Origin: an uncultured Erythrobacter sp.
Lineage (GTDB): Bacteria > Pseudomonadota > Alphaproteobacteria > Sphingomonadales > Sphingomonadaceae
DNA length: 64,000 bases
Assembly: GCA_947501005.1 (NCBI GenBank)
Contig: CANMTU010000002.1
Span: 1 to 64,000 of the forward strand
Direction of reading: 5' to 3'
The notes below the pieces were generated by a model that saw nothing but the letters and a program-made list of their open reading frames with translations, was not told the DNA's origin and ran no database searches. Positions 42,693 to 50,819 of this stretch are shown here, piece after piece (positions within the stretch are counted from its first letter, which is position 1; each line of letters starts with the position of its first letter). The position numbers and the translations under genes were made by a program.

Positions 42693-43190
42693 TCAGCCCT
42701 TGGCTTGGAGGTTGACCGATCGTTCCGCCAGATCGGTCATGTTTTCGTCCGCGCCGTAGATATCGGCCGTAATTGTATCAAGCTTGGCGGCGTGGTCATT
42801 CTTGCCGAGCGCTTCGGCAAACGCCTTGGCAGTGCCGAAGCCGCAAATACCGTAATGGCACATGCGTTGATACTGCGACACGATGACGACGTCGCGAACA
42901 TCATCATCGTCGATATCCGCATCGATGACATGCTTCTTCGTCTCTTTGACGAGGCCTTCCATGCCTTTGCAATGCTCTTTCTCGCTCTCGCCGCAATCCT
43001 TCAGCAGCTTCTCCAGGGTCGCGGTATGATCCTTGATACCCTCGGCAGCCTTGCTGAGACGTTCCTTGAGCTTGGGATCGCTCGCTTCGTCGGCCAGTTG
43101 GCTGACCATTTTCGACATCTAATCATTTGCAGACCAGTTGTCCGCCAGTTCTTCCTTGTAGCAATCTTCGAGGTTTTTCGGTGCAGACAC
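42693..43190 (-). pseudogene. DUF892 (YciE-like ferritin-like) gene with in-frame amber codon
   Basis: From GTG 43190, preceded by a near-perfect AAGGAGG site, the frame reads VSAPKNLEDCYKEELADNWSAND, then TAG (43119-43121), then MSKMVSQLADEASDPKLKERL to the normal C-terminus. Full length would be 165 residues, the family norm, and the family usually has Gln after the SAE/SAND segment, so CAG to TAG is the simplest explanation. The part after the stop could be re-initiated at the adjoining ATG 43118 but lacks a ribosome site and loses helix 1. DUF892 proteins are di-iron four-helix stress proteins. Readthrough, re-initiation or true loss are all possible. Confidence 0.72.
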
Positions 43191-43459
43191 AATAGGCCTC
43201 CTTTTTGATGGCCATGAAAACTCACGGCAGCTTCTGATTGGGTAATCTCTGAGCGGGCCGTTTGGTTTCGAATAATTTAAATCCAAGGAATTAACGGTAT
43301 AGCCGTAACAATCGATATGCTGGGATGTCTTGGTGATTATCGGCAAACGCCGTTGAACAACGGTTCCTGCGGTCACTTATGAGCTGAAATGGTTCGCAAG
43401 GAACATGGTTTTCATCTGGCTCGATGTAACGACCGTTTGCGAGATGCATGCAAACAACG

Positions 43460-44008
43460 TTACGAGCCGCCCGGTCCAACGTCCTTCATCAACTGCGCAT
43501 TGTCCAAAGATGTATCGTCTCGAGGGATGATCGAAAACTTTCCGTCATTTTCAAGGATTACCCAGTTGGCATCGTCGAGGCTCAGGTGCCCCTTCTGCCT
43601 CAAAGCGTTGTAGATTTCGGCTTCGGAGATGCGTTCGGCGCGCATCGCGTCCTTCTGTAGTTCGCCCTTGTGCAACAGCATGCGCGGTTCTGCCTTGATA
43701 AGCTTGGAGAAAACATCGCTGCGCAGCACCAGCCAGGACGTCGCCCACTGAAGCGCGAACATGATTGCAATTCCCAAAGCAGCGTCGGCTATACTGACAT
43801 CTTTAAGCAAGATACCCGAGGCCGCGAGACTCCCCACCGCGACGGTCACCATCCAGTCGAAATTGTTCATCTGACTGGTCGTGCGCTTGCCCGTAACGCG
43901 GGTCATCGCAACGATCAGGATATAGAACACGACCGCGCCGATAGCGACGCTAGTAAGCCGATCGAAGCTGTTGAACCAGGTATCAATATCGCTGCTCGGT
44001 GAAGTCAT
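43460..44008 (-). CDS. DUF421 (YetF-like) membrane protein
   Basis: 182 residues: three hydrophobic spans (IGAVVFYILIVAMTRVTGKRTTSQMNNFDW contains the family RxxGKR-QM-FD signature), then a soluble alpha/beta domain (KLIKAEPRMLLHKGELQKDAM, SLDDANWVILENDGKFSII). Family members are inner-membrane proteins induced by stress; their activity is undefined. It is monocistronic by spacing: 269 empty bases to the DUF892 gene and 207 to yihY. Confidence 0.88.
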   Translation of the reverse strand: MTSPSSDIDTWFNSFDRLTSVAIGAVVFYILIVAMTRVTGKRTTSQMNNFDWMVTVAVGSLAASGILLKDVSIADAALGIAIMFALQWATSWLVLRSDVFSKLIKAEPRMLLHKGELQKDAMRAERISEAEIYNALRQKGHLSLDDANWVILENDGKFSIIPRDDTSLDNAQLMKDVGPGGS

Positions 44009-44215
44009 TTATACGCTCGCAAGGGTTCGGCGGTTGGTCCTCGAATGAATAGCTAAGCACCGACAGGGCAGAGTGCAATCGGCGACACAAGCAGAATGAC
44101 GGCGTTACGCAACCGTTCTCGCATGGTTCTCACCGAAATCCGGGCCAGACCCCGAAATCCCGTCCGGTGCAATGGTATGCGGGGTTGCCAAACACAACAT
44201 TCGGCGTTCGGCAGT

Positions 44216-45175
44216 TCAGGTTTTTTCTTCCCCGAGCGTATCGGCTTTGATGGCATCGCGATTGCCCATCCGCTCGTTCGGTCCGACCGTCGTATCGAGG
44301 CGGGTCTGGTGCTCGATTTCGGAATCGAGTTCTGCACCAAGCAGCACGATGTATGACGACACCCATAACCACATCAGCAATACGATAACGCCGCCGAGCG
44401 CCCCGTAGGTTTCGTTATAGCTACCGAAATTCCGCACGTAGAAGGCAAAGGCGATCGATGCGAGTAACCAAACCGTCACCGCCGCGACCGAACCCAGCGT
44501 GACCCAGCGCCATTCCGGCGCATCGCGCGAGGGACCATATCGGTAGAGCACGGACAACCCGCCAAAAGCGATAAGAGCCAACAACACCCACCGGCCATAG
44601 AATACAACGGTTTGAATGAAGGACGGCAGTCCAAGTCCGTCGGCAAGCAGGGGCAGGACGATCATCAGGCCCATCGCGATAACGAGGACGAGCACCATGA
44701 GAACCGTCAGCACAAGGGCTGTCGCATTGATCCGAAGAAAGCCACGCGTTTCCGCTTCGTCATAGGCGACGTTCATGCCTACCATCAGCGTTTTGACGCC
44801 TTTCGACGCGCCGTAGATCGCGAAGAGAATGCTGCCGAGCGCAGCCCAGCCCAACGTGGTGTTCGCGCCGGCGGCAACCTTGCGGGCTTGGTTCTCCAGT
44901 ATTTCGGCTGCGTTTTGCGGTAGCCCGGCGGCGAAACTTTCGATCTGCTGTTCGACCACCATCGGATCAACGACTAATCCCGCGATCAGGATGATCGCGG
45001 CGATCGCGGGAAAGAGCGCGAGCATGCCGAAGAAGGCGACGCCTGCGGACACGACCGAAACATGGTCGGCTTCGAGCTCGTCCTTCGTTCTCAGAAGGAT
45101 GTCCTTCCAGCCTTTCGCAGGAATGTGCGAAGGTTTCTTTGCCGTGCGCCCACGTGGTTCGTCAGTCGAAGTCAT
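44216..45175 (-). CDS. YihY/BrkB-family inner-membrane protein
   Basis: 319 residues with six predicted membrane spans, starting with the family region GWKDILLRTKDELEADHVSVVSAGVAFFGMLALFPA and ending with YGALGGVIVLLMWLWVSSYIVLLGAELDSEIE. Once called ribonuclease BN, the family has no established enzymatic role and is usually described as a possible transporter or efflux protein. The tail is charged and short. It lies in the envelope-stress part of the island, 178 bases from the DUF3618 gene. Confidence 0.9.
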   Translation of the reverse strand: MTSTDEPRGRTAKKPSHIPAKGWKDILLRTKDELEADHVSVVSAGVAFFGMLALFPAIAAIILIAGLVVDPMVVEQQIESFAAGLPQNAAEILENQARKVAAGANTTLGWAALGSILFAIYGASKGVKTLMVGMNVAYDEAETRGFLRINATALVLTVLMVLVLVIAMGLMIVLPLLADGLGLPSFIQTVVFYGRWVLLALIAFGGLSVLYRYGPSRDAPEWRWVTLGSVAAVTVWLLASIAFAFYVRNFGSYNETYGALGGVIVLLMWLWVSSYIVLLGAELDSEIEHQTRLDTTVGPNERMGNRDAIKADTLGEEKT

Positions 45176-45353
45176 AGATTGCCAATCGAATTATCCTAAG
45201 GTGATCTAACGCGTCAGACCGGCGAACACCGTTTGATGCCGCCGGCATGATTTCAGACAATTGCCCGATGCATCCGGGCTCAATACCCGTGCGCCAGTCC
45301 CGACAGAGATGAAACCTCGATCGGACTGACGCAACTGGCGAGCAGGCAATGCG

Positions 45354-46178
45354 TTACGCCGGCCCTTTTTCTTCCATCTTGCGGTCGGCCTTGGCAACCG
45401 CTTCGTCCTTCTTCGCGCGTGCTTCGCGGCCAACCTCGCGGGCTTTCGCCTTGGCTTGGTCCAGTGTCTTGGCACCTTGGGGGCCCAGCTTTTCGCGCTC
45501 CGTTTGCGACGACGGTATCACCGATCCGGCAATGGCGCCGACGATGGCCGCTGCCAGCCCGCCGACGAGCGGATTGCTGTTATAGGCATCGCGTCCCTTG
45601 TCCATCGTGCGCCGACCACGTTTAGCCAGGTCACTTCGCGTTTGGCGCGCGCTATCGGCAAAGCTGTCCCGTTTTTCGCGCATGCGGTTGGTCGCGTCGT
45701 CGAGCCGCTTGCGATAGGACTTGTCGTCCTCGTCGTGATCGCGTTCGATCATCAGATAGGTTCCGCGATGTTCGTCGCGACGGCGGCGATAGATCGTGTC
45801 GTCTTCGTCGGGCTGCCGCTCGATACGCGACATATGTTCGACATAGCCGCGATGATCGGGATCGTAATCGTACGCGTTGCTCGAAACGCCGTCGCTTCCG
45901 GAATTGGATGTGAACGCCGATGGCTTGGCATCGTAATCGCTGACCAGCCAAATGCCACCGGCAGAGATCAGCGCCATGGCGAGCGGATTGCGGCGGGCAC
46001 CGTCGAGGATGTAGCGCGCGTCGATGCCGTTCTCGTCCGCCTTGTCTAGCAAAGCGTCAAACAGTTTGCGCGGCGACATCTGGTCGCCGATCCGATCGAC
46101 AGTTTCGCTCATGTTTTCCTGTGTGCGGCGGATGTCGGCTTCGATGGCGTCGGGGTCGCGAGTTTGGTTCTGGGTCAT
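45354..46178 (-). CDS. DUF3618-domain membrane protein
   Basis: 274 residues. The N-terminus is the DUF3618 signature (DPDAIEADIRRTQENMSETVDRIGDQMSP), followed by a hydrophobic span (NPLAMALISAGGIWLVS), a long Arg/Asp-rich middle and a second Gly/Ala span (LVGGLAAAIVGAIAGSVIP). The charged middle resembles a disordered cytoplasmic stretch. It is the third gene of a coupled leftward operon with the holin-X-like and 210-residue genes (ATGA overlaps). The trio recurs in stress loci and probably supports the cell envelope; no activity is known. Confidence 0.85.
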   Translation of the reverse strand: MTQNQTRDPDAIEADIRRTQENMSETVDRIGDQMSPRKLFDALLDKADENGIDARYILDGARRNPLAMALISAGGIWLVSDYDAKPSAFTSNSGSDGVSSNAYDYDPDHRGYVEHMSRIERQPDEDDTIYRRRRDEHRGTYLMIERDHDEDDKSYRKRLDDATNRMREKRDSFADSARQTRSDLAKRGRRTMDKGRDAYNSNPLVGGLAAAIVGAIAGSVIPSSQTEREKLGPQGAKTLDQAKAKAREVGREARAKKDEAVAKADRKMEEKGPA

Positions 46179-46621
46179 CGTTTTGCTCCGGAATGGGTAA
46201 GGTCGCCGGTGGCCGCATCAGGCGTGCGTTCGACCGTATCGATCGTGCGCTCCGGCTTGAGATTGGTTGCCTTCATCTTGCTTCGGGCGACGCCATAGAG
46301 GATGGCAGCCAGGATGAGGGTTGCAAGGCCGACCAGCAGGGTAGCCAGATCGCGGTCGTCGATGGCGTCGCCGATCAAATAGGCAATGCCCATCAACGTG
46401 ACACTGAGACCGGCTATGCCGAACACCGCTGCGCCCAGAAGGCTCGCAACCGATTTCTGGATGTCTGCCACGGACGCGCGCATCTCCGCCTGGACGAGAT
46501 TGACCTGCTGCTGCGCCAGACGCGCGCTCTGACTGGTGAGACGGCCAAGCAAATCTACGACATTGTCGTCGGTTCTGCCGGTCGTCGTCGCGCGGTCGGT
46601 TCTGTTGTCGATCTGGCTCAT
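46175..46621 (-). CDS. Holin-X (phage-holin-like) family membrane protein
   Basis: 148 residues. An amphipathic N-terminal helix (DLLGRLTSQSARLAQQQVNLVQAEMRASVADIQKSV) precedes two adjacent hydrophobic spans (AAVFGIAGLSVTLMGIAYLIG, LATLLVGLATLILAAILYGVA) and a charged tail. This is the layout of the putative holin superfamily/Actinobacterial Holin-X proteins, which are not phage lysis genes in this setting. It overlaps both neighbours by four bases, so it is made together with the DUF3618 protein. Confidence 0.85.
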   Translation of the reverse strand: MSQIDNRTDRATTTGRTDDNVVDLLGRLTSQSARLAQQQVNLVQAEMRASVADIQKSVASLLGAAVFGIAGLSVTLMGIAYLIGDAIDDRDLATLLVGLATLILAAILYGVARSKMKATNLKPERTIDTVERTPDAATGDLTHSGAKR

Positions 46622-47250
46622 CGCGTTTCTCCTGTTGATCGGGAAGACGCAACGCTGGTGCGCGCCTGTGCCACGGTCTTTTCGCGATCACCCAGGCCCG
46701 TCGTCGCGGTGGGAGTGGTCGAGGCGGCGGTAGTGGCCGGAGTGTTCTCGGCTATGCCGGTCGAAGCACCATAGGTTCCGCGTGTCTGGTAAGCGTCGCT
46801 GCGGTCGCTGTCGTTCTGGCCGACATCGTAGTCGTCGTGATATTCGGCGCCGGCACGAAGGAAGCGGGCGGCAGCGAACCCGGCGGCAGCCGATGCAGCG
46901 AGGAAGGCTGACGGATTGTCGCGGGCGATCCGGCGCGTTTCGTTAGCCAGTTCACGCGGAGACTTGTCCTCCAATCGCGATGCCAGCCCGTCCACTTCGC
47001 GTGCCACGCTGCTGAATGCAGAAGCAAGCCAATCGGGTGCCCGGTCGTCGCCCTGCAGTTCGTCGGCGGCGGTTTGCATGGCCGAAAAAGCGGAATGCGC
47101 CGCGCGTCCGACCCGATCCTTTTCTTCGGCAGCCTTCGCTTCGCCCTGTCTGGTCGCCGTTTCCTTGAGGTCGCGGGCGTCGCCCTTGAGATCATCGGCT
47201 ACGTCGAAGTGCTGAGAGCTACTTGTTCGGTTTCGTGGGGTGTCCACCAT
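46618..47250 (-). CDS. Envelope-stress operon protein (nutrient-deprivation-induced type)
   Basis: 210 residues, first of the three-gene operon. A charged helical N-terminal half (DDLKGDARDLKETATRQGEAKAAEEKDRVG, then AREVDGLASRLEDKSPRELANETRRIARDNP) leads to one weak membrane span (AFLAASAAAGFAAARFL) and a low-complexity Thr/Ala tail. The layout resembles proteins annotated as nutrient-deprivation-induced. A TTAGGAGA site precedes ATG 47250. Function unknown; it probably partners the holin-X-like and DUF3618 membrane proteins. Confidence 0.78.
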   Translation of the reverse strand: MVDTPRNRTSSSQHFDVADDLKGDARDLKETATRQGEAKAAEEKDRVGRAAHSAFSAMQTAADELQGDDRAPDWLASAFSSVAREVDGLASRLEDKSPRELANETRRIARDNPSAFLAASAAAGFAAARFLRAGAEYHDDYDVGQNDSDRSDAYQTRGTYGASTGIAENTPATTAASTTPTATTGLGDREKTVAQARTSVASSRSTGETR

Positions 47251-47599
47251 GGTTAATCTCCTAAAAAGATAACACTAGGACGGTATCGCGCTGAGATTGT
47301 TCTGCAACTTGCCCAAGCTCAATCGAATTGCAGCGTCCAAAGTCCGCGCATCTTGCCTTCGGGAAATCTGTACCAAAGAAAGGCCCCATGTTCAGAGATC
47401 GACACGAGCCATAGATAGTCTGATGGAAGGACTGCTTGCGAAAGGGGGCCAGCAGCACCATAGTGACCGCCTTTGGTCGCGCGTGGAATGTCGGCTTTCG
47501 ACGCTGCAGCCACCAGATCCGGACAATCCGTTTCCGGCCCACCACCCGCCAAGCTGCGACCGTTCTCTTTGTGGCCAATCATGGCCGAGGAGAACGAAA
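47251..47599. other. 349-base gap with possible EcfG-type promoter
   Basis: The gap lies between the leftward envelope operon and the rightward recombinase. Reading leftward, AGAAC (47303-47299), 16 bases and CGTC (47282-47279) stand about 30 bases from the operon start. This is one mismatch in each half from GGAAC-N16/17-CGTT, the promoter class of the alphaproteobacterial general stress sigma factor EcfG. The last ~35 bases before 47600 (GGCCAATCATGGCCGAGGAG) are conserved in front of all three recombinase copies. Confidence 0.3.
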
Positions 47600-48232
47600 A
47601 TGGGCTATTCGAGATTTGATCCTGCCATACAGGCGCGTGCAGCGTGGAATGCTGGCAAGACCGTCGGCACAAAGCGACCACTGACACAAAAACAGATTTG
47701 GGCAATCCGCTTCCATCTGGATCGTGAAGGTCGGCTACGGGATAAGGCGCTATTCGACCTAGCAATCGATAGCAAGTTGCGCGGATGCGACTTGGTCAAG
47801 ATCAAGATCGGCGACGTCGTAGCTGGGACCGAAATCCGCACTGGGGCAATTGTCGTCCAGCAGAAGACCAATCGGCCAGTTCAGTTCGAGCTCACAGCCG
47901 ATGTCCGTTCAACCCTGCTTTCCTGGTTAGAACGTCGGGGAGGCTCGACCAGCGAGTACCTCTTTCCAAGCAGGATCGACCACGCCGGACACATGAGCAC
48001 GCGCCAGTATGCGCGTTTGGTGGATGAGTGGGTTACCGCGATTGGCCTACGGAAATCTGAGTACGGGACGCACTCGCTTCGACGGACGAAGGCCGCGGTG
48101 ATCTACCGCGCTACGGGCAACATCCGCGCAATTCAGATACTTCTAGGTCACACCAAGATCGAGAACACCGTTCGCTATCTTGGGGTCGATGTCGAAGACG
48201 CACTACGACTGGCGGAGCGCACGGAAATCTGA
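47600..48232 (+). CDS. Small tyrosine recombinase, intact copy
   Basis: 210 residues from ATG 47600 (GAGGAG upstream). It is the intact partner of the pseudogene at 847-1479, about 90% identical by eye. Catalytic residues: Arg in KLRGCD, Lys in QKTNRP, HSLRR, LLGHTKIENTVRYLG (His and Tyr). It carries only a ~35-residue N-terminal arm before the catalytic domain, so it is a minimal recombinase. The track's longer start runs through non-coding sequence. It points rightward and the left copy points leftward, so the two face away from each other across 46 kb. A hairpin follows the stop. Confidence 0.88.
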   Translation: MGYSRFDPAIQARAAWNAGKTVGTKRPLTQKQIWAIRFHLDREGRLRDKALFDLAIDSKLRGCDLVKIKIGDVVAGTEIRTGAIVVQQKTNRPVQFELTADVRSTLLSWLERRGGSTSEYLFPSRIDHAGHMSTRQYARLVDEWVTAIGLRKSEYGTHSLRRTKAAVIYRATGNIRAIQILLGHTKIENTVRYLGVDVEDALRLAERTEI

Positions 48233-48241
48233 CACCTTCGG

Positions 48242-48270
48242 GCGGTCGACCTCACCTGGTCGACCGCTTT
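48242..48270 (+). terminator. Hairpin after recombinase gene
   Basis: GCGGTCGACC-tcacct-GGTCGACCGC, a perfect 10-bp stem followed by TTT, lies nine bases after the recombinase stop. It is related in sequence to the hairpin behind the left copy. It works as a terminator or could be part of a recombination site. Confidence 0.65.
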
Positions 48271-48329
48271 CGGGTTGCGCCTGGAAGGTGCGATTGGCTG
48301 CAGTTGGGGTGGATTCCGGCCAAACGCCT

Positions 48330-48665
48330 TCAGATCGGAGGAAGCCCAGACGGGTATTCGACGTCGCCCTTTCGACGGAGAAAAACGTTCGTGAATCCTG
48401 CAGAACGCATGATCTTCGCCGCGCGCTCAACACACGCTTGATGCTCGCCGACAGCTACCAGATCGATTTGCCTCGATTTGCTTGTGAGCTGCATCATCCA
48501 ATCCGAAAGGCTCCGACTTTTCACAATCATGTCTTGAATTTGAAAGCTGCCTTGTCGTTGATCGGCGTTCACGAACACCGGATAGCCCGGTGGCAAATCA
48601 CGGGAAGCCAATGAGAGGCTCTGTGATGTCGCGCATCCGGAGAGAGAGAGCGAAAAGGATTGCAC
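48330..48665 (-). CDS. Putative lipoprotein with frame-shifting CT repeat in its signal peptide
   Basis: The open frame (GTG 48665) gives MQSFSLSLSGCATSQSLSLAS and a 111-residue product with a lipobox SLSGC but a stunted signal. Ten bases upstream, ATG 48675 starts MKICAILFALSL, a proper signal, in a different frame. The two frames meet in the tract CGCTCTCTCTCTCCGG: one extra CT unit would give MKICAILFALSLSGCATSQ without interruption. So the gene is either frameshifted or switchable by repeat slippage. The mature part (ERAAKIMRSAGFTNVFLRR) is not recognised. Confidence 0.6.
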   Translation of the reverse strand: MQSFSLSLSGCATSQSLSLASRDLPPGYPVFVNADQRQGSFQIQDMIVKSRSLSDWMMQLTSKSRQIDLVAVGEHQACVERAAKIMRSAGFTNVFLRRKGDVEYPSGLPPI

Positions 48666-48802
48666 AGATCTTCATAGTGGCAAAATAGCCGGAACGCCGG
48701 AGTCCGCAAAGGGGTCGTTAGCCGAATGGCCGCTTTGCGAGATCTCCCACCCGAAACCGGTCAGTCCGAAATCGGCCTATCAGCTGCCAACTCCCGAACA
48801 TT

Positions 48803-48911
48803 CCTATGTTGGCAAATCACGGCCGAGAAGAAGAGCTATGGGATAGTCTCGATTTAATTCGCCCCGTAGGGTGCGTGCTCTGGAACCCCGGTAAGAATGT
48901 CGGGACAGAGC
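48803..48911 (+). pseudogene. Decayed 5' fragment of a third recombinase copy
   Basis: About 110 bases align by eye with the leader and first 30 codons of the intact recombinase: CAAATCACGGCCGAGAAGAA for the leader, then ATGGGATA...ATT, GGAA...GGTAAGAATGTCGG. It has lost frame and has stops; homology ends near GACAGAGC. It shows that this region took up or duplicated the recombinase unit more than once. Confidence 0.6.
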
Positions 48912-49237
48912 ATGCTTGTCAGAACTTCGATATCGTCCGGCGAGACCCTGTCACCGAACAGGATAAGCGCCGTCTCCGGATCGCAGCGGCGTCACGTCAA
49001 GATCAGCCCATCGACATTCGGTTGTCGGTCAGCAGCGACGCCAAGTGCGCCCCCGTCGAACCCGCAGTAGGGATGCATGGCGAGGAGAGCGAGACGTATC
49101 GGACCGGCTACTGGGACAGAGCTAGATTAATTCCAATGTCCTTGGCCAAACTAACGATCGATCGACTGAATCAGTTGCCGCGACGTGATTCAAATTTTCG
49201 GTTGGACCGCATACCAGATCGTTGCCACCGAGGCCAG
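48912..49237. other. 326-base gap without recognisable gene
   Basis: Between the recombinase fragment and the WGR gene. The track ORF crossing it is a composite of the decayed fragment and the WGR frame; its middle has no family resemblance. I see no terminator or repeat here. Confidence 0.4.
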
Positions 49238-49510
49238 ATGATCCGATCTTTCGACATGCATTGGCATTGGCAGGCCATTGATCGCAATCGCAACATTGCT
49301 CGAGACTATTCTCTAGTCGTCAGTACGGACTTGTTTGGCTGGACGATCGTCCAGAAACGTTGGGGCCGGATTGGCGGGAAGGCGCGAGTGCAAAGCTTGG
49401 CGTTCGCAAGCCGAGATGAAGCGGCTCAGGCGGTCAAGGAAATCAAAGCGCGCCGCGCTACCGCAAAGCAACGTATTGGGACAGGTTATGCGCTCGTCTC
49501 GAGCGGCTAG
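49238..49510 (+). CDS. Stand-alone WGR-domain protein
   Basis: 90 residues from ATG 49238 (GAGG five bases upstream). It is essentially one WGR domain: RDYSLVVSTDLFGWTIVQKRWGRIGGKARVQSLAFASRDEAAQAVKEIKARRA, with the naming Trp-Gly-Arg in RWGRIG. WGR domains occur in poly(ADP-ribose) polymerases and in bacterial MolR-like proteins and are thought to bind nucleic acid. Small single-domain versions are common on alphaproteobacterial plasmids with no defined role. It is convergent with the HTH gene. Confidence 0.8.
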   Translation: MIRSFDMHWHWQAIDRNRNIARDYSLVVSTDLFGWTIVQKRWGRIGGKARVQSLAFASRDEAAQAVKEIKARRATAKQRIGTGYALVSSG

Positions 49511-49533
49511 ATACCACGTATAGCAGCAAGTCT

Positions 49534-50028
49534 TCAAGCGGCACGGTTGAAGCCTTGGACGTGACCGACTTCGCAAAACCGATGAGCAACGTCGCCTCCA
49601 GCTTGGGCCGATACGCGTTCGACGGCAGAGCGCGAGAAGGCGGCGAAGATGCATTTCTCGTCGAACTCGTCGCTACTTTCCAATCTAGCGCGCAATTCGT
49701 GAAGAAAACCCATCGTTGCGTAACACACGTTGCGAAAGGTTGGATCGAAATACAATGCGCCGTCATGAGCGACCTCAATCGCAAGATATAGGCGAGTTCG
49801 ATCCAGGCACAGCAAGTCGATCATCTGGTTCACTATCCGGGCAGTGATAGGTAACCGGCCGTTTCTGATCTTACTGACCAGGCTGACACTGCGACCAAGA
49901 AACGCGGCGACCTCCGCGTTCTTCATGCCCTGTCTCCGCCATGCTTCGACGATTATGAGCCGATGCTCCTCGAGCCGCTCCGCCCGTTCTTCGTGACGCG
50001 GCGCGCAATCGGGAATGTCTGTGACCAT
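49534..50028 (-). CDS. HTH transcriptional regulator
   Basis: 164 residues from ATG 50028, preceded by GAGGGGG. A Cro/CI-like HTH lies near the middle: GMKNAEVAAFLGRSVSLVSKIRNGRLPITARIVNQMIDLL. The rest (LYFDPTFRNVCYATMGFLHELRARLES) is unfamiliar and may bind a ligand or mediate dimerisation. It is divergent from the transfer operon across about 430 bases and is therefore a candidate regulator of tra transcription. That role is inferred from position. Confidence 0.65.
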   Translation of the reverse strand: MVTDIPDCAPRHEERAERLEEHRLIIVEAWRRQGMKNAEVAAFLGRSVSLVSKIRNGRLPITARIVNQMIDLLCLDRTRLYLAIEVAHDGALYFDPTFRNVCYATMGFLHELRARLESSDEFDEKCIFAAFSRSAVERVSAQAGGDVAHRFCEVGHVQGFNRAA

Positions 50029-50462
50029 GTGCGACCCCCTCAACCCGATTGAAGATTAACGATTCGTTCGTGATTCGGTCAAGATGCGCAATATCCCGTA
50101 AGCGATCGCAGCACATAGAATTCCAACTGACTTTAGAGGCTGCATTCCGTTCGGAAAGGCGCCCAAAACCTCCTTCGACTCGGGTGACTGATCGCTTGGT
50201 ACTAGCGGGGTTCGAGCTCTCAGAACTTAGCAGATAAACTGCCAACCCGGTGAACTGTGCTCTGAACCAAAGCAAATCAATGGCTCTGATAAGCAAAACG
50301 TCGAATATTCGTGGCAGCCAAAATGAGCGAACCGATAGCGAAATTGCATGTATTCGGTCGGCAGTCGATGCCACTTTCACGTAATCGTTGAGCTAACGAT
50401 TGGTTTCGGTTTCCCTAACGCCGGTTCCGCAATTCCGCGCGAACCGTTTCAGGGGAACTGCA
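50029..50462. other. 434-base upstream region of the tra operon
   Basis: The only long gap ahead of traA and so the place for the main transfer promoter and its control sites. It is more AT-rich than its neighbours (AACGATTCGTTCGTGATTCGG near 50058 has short direct repeats of GATTCG/TTCGTG). I cannot fix a -35/-10 pair. There is no copy of the 16-bp palindrome here. Confidence 0.4.
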
Positions 50463-50786
50463 ATGCATGCACTCTCGATGAAGAAGGAGCTGCCTCTCAA
50501 CGGCATTCTCCTGGGCCTGGCCGTCCTGGCTTTGGTCATGATCCTCGGTGCCGGCGCGGCGTATGCCGGCGCCGACACCACCTTCGACACCGCACTGACG
50601 AAGTTTACCGACTTCCTCGAAGGCTCGGGCGGCAAGATCATCACCGTGATGAGCCTCGCCGGCGGCATCGTGGCGCTCGCCTCGGGCCGTTTCAGCCTGG
50701 GCCAAGTCGCCGTCCCGGTCGCCGTCGGCGTCGGAGCCGGCACCGGCGTTCCGATCGTCACCTCGACCGTCACTGCGACGATCTGA
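50463..50786 (+). CDS. traA: TraA-like F-type pilin
   Basis: 107 residues from ATG 50463 (AGGGGA upstream). A long leader ending AGAAYAGA is followed by a mature part with two hydrophobic spans: KIITVMSLAGGIVALASGRF and VAVPVAVGVGAGTGVPIVTSTV. Length and layout fit conjugative pilin precursors. The mature peptide would be the subunit of the pilus. It is first in the tra operon, 33 bases before traL, as in F-type systems. Confidence 0.82.
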   Translation: MHALSMKKELPLNGILLGLAVLALVMILGAGAAYAGADTTFDTALTKFTDFLEGSGGKIITVMSLAGGIVALASGRFSLGQVAVPVAVGVGAGTGVPIVTSTVTATI

Positions 50787-50819
50787 GGTCGGACCCTTTT
50801 CGGGAAGGCGACTTAGCTT

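Noticed and set aside
43374-43450. GGAAC elements near 43.35-43.42 kb as EcfG promoters for DUF892
   Set aside because: On the minus strand the spacing to CGTT is 13 instead of 16-17 bases; the plus-strand match faces no gene.
46175-46621. Holin-like gene as evidence of a prophage
   Set aside because: No other phage gene is nearby; the gene is translationally coupled to DUF3618 stress genes.
48806-49510. 234-residue ORF treated as one gene
   Set aside because: The N-terminal 140 residues run through a decayed recombinase fragment and empty DNA; only the C-terminal WGR part from 49238 is supported.
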